A stretch of DNA of 64,000 nucleotides from JAFMDF01 sp965222705 (GCA_965222705.1 CBDCUO010000034.1:1-64000); one strand, 5' to 3'; positions 1 through 10,281 are shown, numbered from the stretch's first letter. The notes: generated by a model from the sequence alone, not told the origin. Numbers and translations: made by a program.

Positions 1-66
1 TGTCTTGGGAACTTCTATAAAAATGCATTTATATTGATGATTAACCATTTATAACCAAAAAGAATT

Positions 67-849
67 TCACCCAAACAATCCTTGATAGACAGCAATCACC
101 TCCTCCGGCGGCCCCAAAGCCAACGCTTCCCCTTTATTCAATAATAACACCCGATCACAATGTTCTTGAATCAAATGCAAATCATGACTAACGTGAATAA
201 TCGTCCGGCCATTTAGAAAAGCTTCTTCAAAAACTTTGGCAGATTTTTCTTGAAAGGAAACATCTCCCACACCGCCAAAAAATTCATCCATCAAAAATAC
301 ATCTGCTTCCGCATGAATGGCAATGGCAAAAGCCAACCGACTCACCATACCGGAAGAATAATATTTGATTTTGGTATCAATAAAATCTTCTAACTCGGCA
401 AAAGCGATAATATCATGGAATCTTTCACCAATAGCTCTAAAGGTTAGTCCTAAAATAGAGCCATTTAAATAGATGTTTTCTCGAGCGGTTAGCTCTATGT
501 CAAAGCCCATTCCCAATGCCAAACGAATTAACTTGCCCTCCACGCTCACTTGCCCGCCTTTATTAGGAGGAAAAGCTCCAGCAATTATTTTTAAAAGGGT
601 GGATTTGCCACTTCCATTTCTGCCGATCACGCCAAAAACCTCTCCTTTGTAAACTTCCAAGTCCAAGGGCTTTAAAGCGGGTATAGCTCTCTTTTTACTT
701 AATGCCCTAAAGCTGAAAATACTAGATCGAATAGAATCTATTTGCTTATCTCTTACATAAAAGGTCTTGGCTACATTTTGAAGGTGGATTGCTACTTGTC
801 TTTTGGAACTTGACTTTTTTGCTTCTTTCCGCTTTTCCTTCAAAACCAT
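67..849 (-). CDS. Polysaccharide ABC exporter, ATP-binding subunit (Wzt/KpsT/TagH type)
   Basis: This is the ATPase of an ABC-2 exporter that would energise transfer of a lipid-linked polysaccharide across the inner membrane. Visible motifs are Walker A GRNGSGKST, the signature YSSGMVSRLAF, Walker B VFLMDE and the switch histidine in HVSHD. The spacing and the FGGVGD stretch after Walker B are typical of the KpsT/TagH/Wzt family. The ATG at 849 is preferred over an upstream in-frame start at 909, because 849 lies one base past the permease stop (851-853) and leaves no large overlap. The product is about 260 aa and lacks the C-terminal carbohydrate-binding domain of O9a-type Wzt, so it resembles the short, substrate-tolerant class. 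It is the last gene of the block gmd, VanZ-like, permease, ATPase. The family call is firm; the exported glycan is unknown. Confidence 0.9.
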   Translation of the reverse strand: MVLKEKRKEAKKSSSKRQVAIHLQNVAKTFYVRDKQIDSIRSSIFSFRALSKKRAIPALKPLDLEVYKGEVFGVIGRNGSGKSTLLKIIAGAFPPNKGGQVSVEGKLIRLALGMGFDIELTARENIYLNGSILGLTFRAIGERFHDIIAFAELEDFIDTKIKYYSSGMVSRLAFAIAIHAEADVFLMDEFFGGVGDVSFQEKSAKVFEEAFLNGRTIIHVSHDLHLIQEHCDRVLLLNKGEALALGPPEEVIAVYQGLFG

Positions 850-850
850 T

Positions 851-1651
851 TTAAAACTTCTCTGCTGCTTTATGAGAATAACGTCTAAACATAAAATAGC
901 CCAAGCCAAAAATGACCAACGCGTAAGCCAAACTCACGCAAAGCAAGGCAAAATCAGGGGGGTTGCCATATAACAAAACTTCCCGAATGTTAATAATAAT
1001 GCCCGTTACAGGATTCATATACAATAAAAAGGGAAGGTTGTCTCCGATTAAAGCCACATCATACAAAATAGGCGTTAGCCAAAAGCCAGCCAATAACACC
1101 ATATCCCAAAGATGCTGTATATCTTTTAAATAAATACTCAAGGTAGCCAAAATCAAGCTCGTACCCATCGTAAATGTAAAAAAAGCACCTAGCAAAAGCG
1201 GAAAGAAAAATAGATACGCATGGAATGGAACTACGCCCATAACCAAACTCATCAGCGCATAGGCCAAGAAATTAAAGGCAAAGGCCAAAAAGGCCGAAAA
1301 GGTAATCGCAATGAATAAATCACCTCTATTAAACTGTATGTTTTCAATCAAATATTGTTTTTGCCTCAACACTAAAATCCCCTTATTGGTCCCCTCTACA
1401 AAAAAATACCAGAGAATCAAACCCAGAAAAAGGTATAAGGCATAATAGGGAATATCATTCTTTAAAATAACTGTAAATAAAATATAAAAAACAGCGAATT
1501 CAAACAAAGGCTTGATTAAAGCCCATAATATCCCCAAAGAGTGGTAATAATAGCGGCTTTTAAAATCAAATTTTGCTAAAATCCATATCCGCTCCAGCCG
1601 ATTGCTTTCGGGAAGAAGGTGTACAAATGGTTTGACTAATTTTTGTAACAT
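851..1651 (-). CDS. Polysaccharide ABC exporter, ABC-2 permease subunit (Wzm/KpsM type)
   Basis: This 266-aa inner-membrane permease has about six hydrophobic segments. It shows the family signatures LGILWALIKPLF near the N terminus and YLKDIQHLWDM with FWLTPILY near residues 175-195, as in Wzm, KpsM and TagG exporters of O-antigen, capsule or teichoic acid. Its ATG at 1651 shares a base with the stop codon of the preceding VanZ-like gene, and its stop lies one base before the ATPase start. The three genes are therefore almost certainly translated in a coupled way from one mRNA. It should pair with the adjacent ATPase to move a polyprenyl-linked glycan outward. Confidence 0.9.
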   Translation of the reverse strand: MLQKLVKPFVHLLPESNRLERIWILAKFDFKSRYYYHSLGILWALIKPLFEFAVFYILFTVILKNDIPYYALYLFLGLILWYFFVEGTNKGILVLRQKQYLIENIQFNRGDLFIAITFSAFLAFAFNFLAYALMSLVMGVVPFHAYLFFFPLLLGAFFTFTMGTSLILATLSIYLKDIQHLWDMVLLAGFWLTPILYDVALIGDNLPFLLYMNPVTGIIINIREVLLYGNPPDFALLCVSLAYALVIFGLGYFMFRRYSHKAAEKF

Positions 1652-2415
1652 TAGGCCGGATTTGGAGTATAGCCCAATTTTCTATAAAACTGGAGCAATA
1701 AAAAAATACTAATGAACCCTGCCAAAGGACGTACTGCATGAAATCGCTCGTCTGGCGGCATAACAGTCCAAAATTCTGTCTGTGCCTTTCGCACCAGCGT
1801 AATTAGTGCTTCTCCACCGTCCTCTAAAGGATAAACCGTCAAATAACCTTCGTAGTATAAAATAGCTGCAATGACTCCGAGTATTATGGAAAGTATAGCC
1901 GATAGAGAGGGCAGCCACGTCCGATATTGTTTTTCCCTTACACCAGAAGCACTTAACAAAATTAAGCCTAAGGTAGCGCCTAATAAATTAATTATTATAT
2001 CATTAAAGTCGTAATATTCTGTGTTGAAGGGAGCTAATACCCAATATTGGTAAGCCTCATCTGCTGCCCCCATTAAGGTAGCAATGAGCAATGTACTTTC
2101 GTAGTTTAAAAGAAGGGGATACAATAAAACAGCCAAAATTCCATACTGCACAAAGTGAATCATCTCTACGTTGACCACCATTAATACATTAATCGAAAAG
2201 ACGATAAACCCAAAGGTGAAAAGCAGATAAAATAGTGTCTTAAATATTCTCTCCTTTGATCCTTTTATTCCTTTCCATATTAAAAAAAGGTAGGCTGAAA
2301 AAAGGGCGATACCTGCAAAGAGTATGTATAGATTATATCGCCCCCTTCCCAATGGCGTATCCAAAGTATTTGCAAGGAATTTTCCAACTTCTTCATGTGG
2401 AATAACCACTAGCAA
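1651..2415 (-). CDS. VanZ-like integral membrane protein; N terminus uncertain
   Basis: The protein has at least 254 aa and five or more membrane segments. It contains the VanZ-type stretch DEAYQYW followed by FNDIIINLLGATLGL. The VanZ fold is known from teicoplanin resistance and occurs widely in cell-surface glycan loci; its biochemical role is not settled. The start at 2415 is a TTG. The same frame stays open upstream to about 2520 and encodes a basic stretch followed by a clear transmembrane helix ending in VVIPHEE, yet contains no ATG. The true protein probably begins 20-35 residues earlier, either at a non-ATG codon or at a start lost to a base error. Its stop overlaps the exporter permease start by one base, which places it in the exporter operon. 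Confidence 0.75.
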   Translation of the reverse strand: MLVVIPHEEVGKFLANTLDTPLGRGRYNLYILFAGIALFSAYLFLIWKGIKGSKERIFKTLFYLLFTFGFIVFSINVLMVVNVEMIHFVQYGILAVLLYPLLLNYESTLLIATLMGAADEAYQYWVLAPFNTEYYDFNDIIINLLGATLGLILLSASGVREKQYRTWLPSLSAILSIILGVIAAILYYEGYLTVYPLEDGGEALITLVRKAQTEFWTVMPPDERFHAVRPLAGFISIFLLLQFYRKLGYTPNPA

Positions 2416-2535
2416 ATAATAAACAACTACGAAGACAACATTAAGATACCATCTTTTTCTTAACCAATTGTTTAAACGGACAAATGTATTTTCTCTCAGT
2501 GTATTAGATGTTGAGTAGGTACCGGAAAAAAATCA

Positions 2536-3648
2536 CTACTCGTATTCATTTTTAATCGTAAAACCTGCTTCTTTCAGCAACTGGTCTTTGCGAAACAGCT
2601 CGATGTCTGCCCACACCATTTCTTTTACCAAAGTGGGTAAGTCATATTTAGGTTTCCAGCCTAATTTGGTTTTTGCTTTGGTGGGATCCCCAATCAATAA
2701 ATCTACCTCTGTTGGGCGATAATAACGGGGATCTACTGCCACTACTGCCCTTCCCTCTTCCAATAAATAATCAGGATTAGAAGAGGTCACTACGCTACCT
2801 ATTTCTCTGTCTCCTTTTCCCGAAAACTTAAGTTCTACCCCTATTTCTCGAAAGGCTAGGCGAACAAAGTCTCTTACCGTAGTCGTCTTGCCCGTAGCGA
2901 TTACAAAGTCTTCTGGTTGATCCTGTTGCAACATGAGCCACATGGCTTCTATATAGTCTTTTGCATGCCCCCAGTCGCGTTTGGCATCGAGATTACCTAA
3001 GTATAGTTTTTCTTGTAATCCCAAACCAATTTTAGCAACAGCCCTGGTAATTTTTCTCGTTACAAAAGTTTCTCCTCTCAAGGGGCTTTCGTGATTAAAT
3101 AAAATACCATTGGCTGCAAATAAGTTATAGGCTTCTCTATAATTTACAATAATCCAGTAAGCGTATAATTTGGCAACGGCATAGGGCGAGCGGGGGTAGA
3201 AAGGCGTTTTTTCTGTCTGTGGAATTTCCTGCACTTCGCCGTATAATTCAGAAGTAGAAGCTTGATATATTTTTGTTTTTTGGGTTAGTCCTAGCAAACG
3301 TACCGCTTCCAAGATTCTCAAGGCACCTAAGGCATCTACATTGGCAGCATACTCCGGACTATCAAAACTAACTTTGACATGGGACATGGCCCCCAAATTA
3401 TATATCTCATCTGGTTCTACCTCTTTAATAATGCGAATGATGTTAGCAGAGTCGCTGAGGTTACCATAATGCAATATAAATTTGACCTTATCTTCGTGGG
3501 GGTCCTGGTATAGATGATCAATTCTAGCGGTATTAAATAAAGAACTTCGTCGCTTAATACCATGCACTTCATAGCCTTTTTCCAATAAAAATTCTGCCAG
3601 ATAGGCACCGTCCTGGCCAGTAATACCAGTAATTAATGCTCTTTTCAT
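2536..3648 (-). CDS. gmd: GDP-mannose 4,6-dehydratase
   Basis: This enzyme converts GDP-mannose to GDP-4-keto-6-deoxymannose, the precursor of GDP-L-fucose, GDP-rhamnose and GDP-perosamine. The 370-aa product has the normal family length. It opens with the NADP-binding motif GITGQDGAYLAEFLLEKGY, carries the short-chain dehydrogenase active site with serine and threonine in ASTSELYG and the YxxxK motif in YAVAKLYAYW, and has the Gmd stretch FYPRSPYAVAK. It lies 120 bp upstream of the VanZ-like/exporter genes in the same direction. This suggests a deoxyhexose-containing surface glycan exported by the neighbouring ABC system. No GDP-fucose synthase gene is visible next to it in this window. Confidence 0.95.
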   Translation of the reverse strand: MKRALITGITGQDGAYLAEFLLEKGYEVHGIKRRSSLFNTARIDHLYQDPHEDKVKFILHYGNLSDSANIIRIIKEVEPDEIYNLGAMSHVKVSFDSPEYAANVDALGALRILEAVRLLGLTQKTKIYQASTSELYGEVQEIPQTEKTPFYPRSPYAVAKLYAYWIIVNYREAYNLFAANGILFNHESPLRGETFVTRKITRAVAKIGLGLQEKLYLGNLDAKRDWGHAKDYIEAMWLMLQQDQPEDFVIATGKTTTVRDFVRLAFREIGVELKFSGKGDREIGSVVTSSNPDYLLEEGRAVVAVDPRYYRPTEVDLLIGDPTKAKTKLGWKPKYDLPTLVKEMVWADIELFRKDQLLKEAGFTIKNEYE

Positions 3649-3852
3649 TTAAGCTATGGTTTGTTTTTATAAAAAATGCTCAATGGAAAGCAAAGATAAG
3701 AAAGGTCGGCGATATTACGGCTTCGCCTTTAAAAAGTCTTCAGGAGCAAAAGAGCAGAAAAGGGATCCGCTATATGATATGCTAACCGGGAGTACTTTTA
3801 GCCCTAAAAATTGACTAGTCTTGAATGACGAATAACTTTACGAAAAGCATCC

Positions 3853-3873
3853 AAAAAAGGTTTTAGATAAACC
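3853..3873 (-). terminator. Intrinsic terminator after the SUMF1-domain gene
   Basis: On the minus strand a short hairpin (GGTTT, loop, AAACC; 3859-3873) is followed directly by six T residues. It sits within 30 bp after the stop codon of the SUMF1-domain gene, so it probably ends that transcript before gmd. Confidence 0.55.
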
Positions 3874-3880
3874 GCTTTTA

Positions 3881-4861
3881 TTAGTTATTTTTTTTAGGAG
3901 TTGAGTGCGGAGCGTTTCTGGCGAGGCGAAAGCCAATGCTATAGTCCCCATCGTCTGGACTAAAGTATCCGCGAAAGACACATTGCAAATAAGGATAAGT
4001 ACTTTTCCAGGAACCGCCTCGTTGTGTCCGATGAATCCCTTCTTCAGGTCCTTCTGGATCAGTGCTATCTTGGCTTTTTTCATAATAATAAATGCCATAC
4101 CAATCCCAGCACCACTCCCAAACATTCCCGGACATATCGTATAAGCCCAACTTATTTGGTTCAAAAGAACCAACAGGAGATGTATAACTAAAATCATCCA
4201 TGACCGTAGCTTCAGCCGGGTCTGGTTCCCAATAATTTCCATACATGAAGACCAAAGAATCTACCGAAGTCCCTGCATATTTTTCATCTTCTCCTCCGCT
4301 TCTCGCTGCATATTCCCATTCTGCTTCTGTGGGTAACCGATAGCCGTTTGCTTCCCAATTGGCAATGACCATACTACTGTCTATTTCATAAACAGGCTCT
4401 AAATCATGCTTTTTACTCAACCAGTTACAGTAATAAATCGCATCATACCAACTTACATGTACTACTGGATGGTGGTACTCAGAAAGGTCTTCAACCTCCT
4501 TACCATCAGCAGCATGCTTCCAATTGACTCCAGCTTTAAACTGCCAATCCAAGCCATCCCAATAAAAACTTCCCTTCTTTATATCTGCATTTGTTTGATA
4601 TCTACTTCCTCCAATAAATTTTTTAAACTCGCTGACGGTTACTTGATATTTTGCTAGGTAAAAATCACTAACGGTTACCTGATGCCTAGGACGTTCATCT
4701 TCTTCTCCATAGTCATAGCCCATATCAAAGGTTCCCCCTTTTATAAAAACCATATTTTGGGAATACTTTTTAAACGATTCGCTTTGGACAGAAGGTTGGG
4801 CAAGTAAAAAACCAGGCACTAAAAAGAAAAGCGATAGCTGGAGTGGGCAGATTATTTTCAT
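3881..4861 (-). CDS. Secreted SUMF1/formylglycine-generating-enzyme-like domain protein
   Basis: This protein of about 326 aa has an N-terminal signal peptide ending near LLAQ and one SUMF1-type domain. Family landmarks are FIKGGTFDMG at the start, HPVVHVSWYDAIYYCNWL, GYRLPTEAEWEYAAR, GLYDMSGNVWEWCWDWYG and RGGSW with GFRLAR at the end. The ATG at 4861 is preferred because a longer in-frame start at 4882 is TTG and only adds a short charged leader before the signal peptide. True formylglycine-generating enzymes carry a catalytic cysteine pair after RGGS; here only one cysteine follows (YLQCVFRG). A structural or non-sulfatase role, as in the gliding proteins GldJ and GldK that share this fold, is more likely. 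No sulfatase gene is nearby. Confidence 0.8.
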   Translation of the reverse strand: MKIICPLQLSLFFLVPGFLLAQPSVQSESFKKYSQNMVFIKGGTFDMGYDYGEEDERPRHQVTVSDFYLAKYQVTVSEFKKFIGGSRYQTNADIKKGSFYWDGLDWQFKAGVNWKHAADGKEVEDLSEYHHPVVHVSWYDAIYYCNWLSKKHDLEPVYEIDSSMVIANWEANGYRLPTEAEWEYAARSGGEDEKYAGTSVDSLVFMYGNYWEPDPAEATVMDDFSYTSPVGSFEPNKLGLYDMSGNVWEWCWDWYGIYYYEKSQDSTDPEGPEEGIHRTQRGGSWKSTYPYLQCVFRGYFSPDDGDYSIGFRLARNAPHSTPKKNN

Positions 4862-5020
4862 GGGTTGTTGTTTTGTTTTCAAAAGTACGTGATCTAAGCG
4901 AAAGGCTCAATAATCATTTGCGTTTTTAGTAAGTTTTTAACAATACAAATCGTCAAAAGTAAAGATACCCTTTTAGCAAAATCCTACTCATTCTTTTTCA
5001 AAATAAAATTGCTTTCCAGA

Positions 5021-5079
5021 AAAAAGCCCCCCTCCATAAAATGCAGCGGAGAGAGGCCATCCCAAAAACCGATTTAAGC
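5021..5079 (-). terminator. Conserved 3' element and intrinsic terminator downstream of giant protein A
   Basis: On the minus strand the anchor CGGTTTTTGGGATGG is followed by a stem of about 10 bp (GCCTCTCTCC pairing with GGAGGGGGGC) and a T-run. The same anchor and an equivalent stem follow giant gene B (18704-18757). Related copies follow D (32343-32392) and E (37206-37266). Confidence 0.8.
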
Positions 5080-5080
5080 A

Positions 5081-5254
5081 TTACTCTTCAGGTGGCTTGT
5101 CATAAGCCAACCGTTTAGCTTTGTAAACAGGAAGGCGGATCGTAATGCTCAATTCCGTATTGATAATATCCACCTGTCCTGACTTTATTTTTTGGAGATT
5201 TGCTGGGGTTGTGTTCACTAAAAGAGTGATCGAATCGCCTAGCAATCCGATCAC
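5081..5254 (-). CDS. Possible small ORF or 3' gene remnant between giant protein A and its terminator
   Basis: A frame of 57 codons runs from a GTG at 5254 to a TAA at 5081-5083, just before the conserved terminator block. The last 45 or so codons read like real protein (for example IINTELSITIRLPVYKAKRL) and are richer in GC than ordinary intergenic DNA here. There is no ATG, and the first codons coincide with a hairpin (5225-5255) that has a structural counterpart after gene B. It could be the tail of a decayed gene, a tiny co-transcribed gene, or chance. I recognise no family. Confidence 0.25.
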   Translation of the reverse strand: MIGLLGDSITLLVNTTPANLQKIKSGQVDIINTELSITIRLPVYKAKRLAYDKPPEE

Positions 5255-5255
5255 T
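5225..5255 (-). terminator. Stem-loop just past the stop codon of giant protein A
   Basis: On the minus strand AGTGATCG pairs with CGATCACT, the stem can extend inward, and a T-rich tail follows. A hairpin at the same distance after the stop of gene B (19045-19077) has different bases but keeps the pairing (AGTGGT with ACCACT). This suggests the fold is conserved. Confidence 0.55.
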
Positions 5256-5264
5256 TCGTGGGAT

Positions 5265-8200
5265 TTATTCTATAATGATCATCTTTTTAGTCAAGGTGTG
5301 TTTTGCCGTTTCTAGCTGATAGTAAAGCACGCCAGCTGCATTTAACTGGCTCGTTTTAAGCCTAATTTCATTATATCCTTTTGCGCATTCTTTTAGAAGG
5401 CTCTTTATAACTTTCCCCTGAATATCTAGCACTTTTAAAGTCGCTGGACCCGCTTTTGGTAAGTTAAAGCCAATAACTGTTTCTTTCTGGAACGGGTTGG
5501 GCGAATTCTGATATAGCTCAAATTTGTCCACTTCTCTGTTTTCTATCAATTCTAGGGATATATTCATCAATTCTCCTATTTCATTATAGGCTTCTGCAGA
5601 AGTAATGTCTGAACTAAGGTAAATGAAGTCACTCAATTTCCCGGACTCTGTTGCCTTAAAAATCAGCTGGAATAATACATCTGTGGCAGTAGCTCGTCCA
5701 TTCCAAGAACTTGTCAAAAGCCCTCTTTCTGTTATTTGAGTATTAAAATTGGCTGCTTTAGCTACGCCTTCTACCAATTCTACCAATTCCAGCCCCTCAA
5801 AGTTCATAGTAAATTGATAGCCTTGAGCTTCGGAAATATTAGTAGCTATAAAATCAACAGAGACCTGCTCCCCTGTGGTAACAAACCGATCTTTTGCGAT
5901 TAGATTTAGCGTAGAAATTCTGTTTCGTTCTTCTATCTGTAACAAGCTATTGACAAGCGCATTGCCATTGACGTCTCCGATTTTTATCCCGATAAAATCT
6001 GCATCTAACATCTCCCCCTTTAGGTCATTAATTTGTTTAATTTCATCAAAATTTTCAGCGGCGGGATTGTCAGTAGTAAAATTATAATCCGCATCCACAA
6101 ATCTCCAACTAGAATTATTGGGAAATTCTGAAGTAATATTTAGGATCAATTGCCGCAATTGCACCATGTCAAAGGCGGTAATGGTTCCTGATTTATTGAC
6201 ATCTGCAGCGATATATTGATAGGGAGCCTCAAAAGGGGCAATGCCTAAGATGTGCTTGCTCATTAATACCAAATCATAAGTAGAAACGCCATTTAGCGGA
6301 TTTTCATCTTTTTCTGGAATAAGGGTGTAGTCCCCATCTCCAGGAAGCATAAATTGAAAATGTCCGTCTGTGCCTGTCACCATGGATTCTTGTATCCCTC
6401 CATTGACCGCAACATTTACATTTTCAATATGCTGCTCTGTCGTATTCAGGATATTACCAGCTACCAAAGTGGTGGGTGATTCGCCAGAAAGGGAATCCCT
6501 TCGACATTCATTCATATTATCCTGAATCAAAGCATAGGTAGAACAGTAATCAAAATTATCCGATTCATCTATTACATAAACATTGACAATCTGGGTGCCA
6601 AGCGCATTGCAATCAAAAGTGATAGAGGCAGGTAAGGAATCCAGTACGCCCTGAACAGTCGTCGGCGGAAGAAAACCCAAGGACAAATGCCAGATTCTAA
6701 ACCTCAAGGAGTCCTGAGTGGCACAATTATCATAACTACCCTGGTCAAAATCATTGGCCCAAACATCTACCCCCCAGTCATTTGGAATTTCTACTGCAAT
6801 TCCATTGAGGCAATAAGGAGTGGGTTTTCTACAATCAATAAAAGTAAACTCCTTTCGCTGAACGGTAGAATTTCCACAATTGTCCGTAAAAACAAACTCG
6901 GCTGTATAAGTGCCGGATTGAACGACTCCATCCATGCGAGCGGCATTGCCCTCACCTTTTCCAGCAGCCTCCCTGACTTCAAAAGCCCTTCCAGCCAGCA
7001 TCTCTGAAATGTTGCCTCGATACAATTTGTAAGAATGCTGTAAAACACCTCCTACATTGGTTACACAGTCCGTAGCTACGGCTGTAAAAGTTTTGGTTTC
7101 TCCACATTCTAAAGTATCCCCAAAGGTCACTGAATTACTATCATGCGCCCCGTAAATGCATTCGCCGACATCGCCAATGACGGGTTTTGGTCCTTCTTGG
7201 TCGTTTACCTTAATGATTTGAGTATAAGTAATGTAGCTAAAATTTGGGATAGAGTCAGATCGGAGTATGCCATTTTTGGGGTAATTATCTTTATTAAAAT
7301 TATGAGTTGGGGCAGCCCCTGGGGTATAATTGCACCAATTGATAATATTATAAGTTTTTACCACCTTAAAACAAGCATCTTCTACCACATTGAATACCTT
7401 AGTATCAACATTAACAGCTAGTCTATCGCAAGAACCATTGATAATAATAACGCTATCTGACTGGACCGTATCAGGGCAGTTTAAAGTAACATCTTCAGGA
7501 AAGATAATTTGCCAGTCTTCTCTATAATTAACAGTGATTAACTGCATACAGGTATCAAGAGATTCAAAGCCATTGCCATCTGCTGCGATCCATCTTCTTT
7601 CATAAATATTTAGTCCGCAATCATTGGTACGAACTATCCTAGGGGATAATTCTATATTTCTCACGTCAGAACAATTATCCAAAGGATCAGGAAGTGGGCC
7701 ACCAATAGCAGCTAGCTCTGCTGCAGAAGGTTGATTAGTATTTCGAATAGCGGCCACTTTAAGGTCATTGCAGTCAATAAAAACTTGAGAGGTGTTGCCT
7801 CTGGCATTGCCGTTAGCATAGCTTATACCTGTTGGGAAATCTTGACAAATAGGTCGAATTTTGTCTTCCGGTATGACCGTTAGCCAAGTGCTATTTTCAT
7901 TTCCATTAATATCGGTTACTCTCATAGTAATCGTAATGGTATCATTGACATCCTTACAGGTAAAAGTCACGGTTGGTCCAAATTTGGAACTATCTCTTTT
8001 TATCTCTATTTTGGCGATGCCACAGAAATCATAGCTGCCGGCATTTACATCTTCGGCGTGAATGGTCGCAAGCTCCGTTCCTATAGAAACATTTAGTTGG
8101 TCCGTACTTATAGCAGTAGGTCGGGTTACGTCTTTTATAATAACTGTCTGAACCAATGTGTCATTCACTCGTTGTTCATAACAAGCATCTTCAGCAACCC

Positions 8201-10281
8201 ATCTTAACTGAAAAGTGTCTGCATCCAGTTTCGTATGCAAGGATACGGGAACTCCCCAAAGTGAGTTGTCTTCAACCCTAAATACACTATCCAGTCTAAC
8301 GGTAGGTGCAGAACAATTATCTTTAGCCTCTGGCGTCGTCAAACGCGTAATATCATAAGTACAATCGAAAGCCCCTATTTCTAAATGTATCAATTGTTCT
8401 TGATTGGCCACAAAAATGGGGGCAGTCGTATCTGCAAATCTAATCAACTGGGTATCAACTGGAATAGCTCCATAGGTATCACACCAATCTAAGGCAGACC
8501 AATATCTATAAACCTTTTTACCACAATGACCGGCATCCACTTCCAAATCTCTTTTGGTAAGAATATAACCACAAATATACTCCTCCGTGCTTAGCGAAAT
8601 GGTATCTTTTGCGTCAAACCGACCCTTGTGATAAGTTCCTATTTTAAGCCCCGGAAAGGTTACATTGCTACGCTCTTCATTGCAGTCAACCCTAAGGTCC
8701 TTTACTTTGGCAATATGCTTTTTCATGTCCGGTCGAATAATGGTAATTACTCTACTCGTCTTTCCTTCATTTCCACAAGCATCCGTTGCGAAAAAAGAAA
8801 CAGTCGCAGTCGTAGTATCTGGCTTGCCATTATAGGCAAGGCAAGGGTCCGTTTCGCCCATTGTCACCTTAATTTTTATATCCGTTATCGCTTCCTCGCA
8901 ATTATCAATAACCCTGGGATTGAGAAGAGCGGCCAATCCAAAGGTATCACAGGTAATCAAGGTATCTACCTCAGCATCAATAGAGATGTATGGGGGCGAT
9001 TTGTCTTCAAAAAATACTTCTGTATGGCAAAATGATCGTTGAGCACCATTATTGATAATGGTTTCCACTCCTCCTATTCCATAGTAAATTCTTTCTATTT
9101 TGACTTCTGCTCTGGCGCCGCAAATATCCATCCCCGCCTTTTTAATATCCCCATAAGTAATTGCTGGGTAGCTTATTGCTCCGTGATTATCAACGTTTTT
9201 GGTAGTTTTAATTACTTTATTTTTACCAGAACCAAGTACAAGGGTAATATTATAATACAAAGTATCCGTTATCGTATCTCCAACATTTTCTAATATATCA
9301 TCTGGATTAATTTGGATCAGGCAAGATGATCCTATAGAAATATTCACTTCATCGTCGCAGACCAAAGCAGGCGCCTGAACAGAAAAAGTAACAGTTTTTC
9401 TTTTAGAAGGGTGAGGGTCCGATTTCAAAATATATTCTGCGGCATAGATACCAATCGCAAAAGTATCCGTGACAGAACTAATGGATCCAGTATTCGTCAA
9501 AACCGTGTCAATAAATATGGTTCCAAACTGATTTCTTATAATAACTTGTACAGAATCAGAGGCTGTAGGGAGTATCTCTCCACAGGCTTTGACTTCAGGA
9601 GAAGGTATGGTAATTACGCTATAAGCCTTATCAAAAGCTAACTGCCGATTGGGAATAGATACATTCCCTAATTCGACGGCTCTTTCACTACAACTGACCC
9701 AGGCTTCCCAACCCTTTCCTTTATTATTATCATTATCTGTTTCAAAAACAAAAGTAAGACAGCCAGATGGATTTACCATAGGATCACAACTGGCATCCAC
9801 CCAACCTCCAAAAGCACTAGATACACCCACACCAGTTCCTGTACCAAGACGGACACTGGAGCCAGCGGCTACTTCAGCCTTCGTTCCACCAAAAACAAAT
9901 AAGGTATCTCCTTCTTCCAACTCAAAAATCACTAAAAACGACCCTAGTATAGTGCCATTGATCTTGAGGGCAAATCTCAACCGTATCACGTCTTAAATGA
10001 CCATCGCCATAATTACCATGTATGCTCCCTTCATCTGTAAATAACACCCCATTAGAAGAGGTATAATCTGCACAATCTGTCAAAATGTGTTGATTACTCG
10101 TAGTATCGTTTATCACATAATCCATTGCAATGGTATCGCCCGGACCTAAGCCAATTGTAGCATTGGCATAAGTAATTGGTATGCCCAACAAGCACCAGAT
10201 ACAAACGACCATAAAGGCCGACCTGTCTATTGGGGGCAACCAATTCGGAGGCCTTAATAGCGTAAAAGTCGCTTTTTTCAT
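5265..10281 (-). CDS. Giant T9SS-exported Cys-rich protein A with dockerin-like and cohesin-like modules (one frameshift)
   Basis: Removing one T from the minus-strand T5 run (plus-strand A run 9924-9928) joins a 119-aa N-terminal part ending in FSDF to a frame continuing ELEEGDTLF, giving about 1671 aa. Paralogs B and C are uninterrupted at this point. Predicted order: signal peptide (1-40), CUB-like domain (45-190), a long array of Cys-rich HYR-like beta modules with the recurring signature DxGSxDxC, a carboxypeptidase-regulatory-like fold (near 1285-1345), a dockerin-like pair (AADVNKSGTITAFD near 1360 and GDVNGNA near 1438), a cohesin-like sandwich (1450-1570) and a T9SS type A sorting domain in the last 84 residues (YQNSPNPF to KKMIIIE). 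It should be exported by T9SS and held at the surface or released. Exact function is unknown; adhesion or assembly is inferred. Confidence 0.85.
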
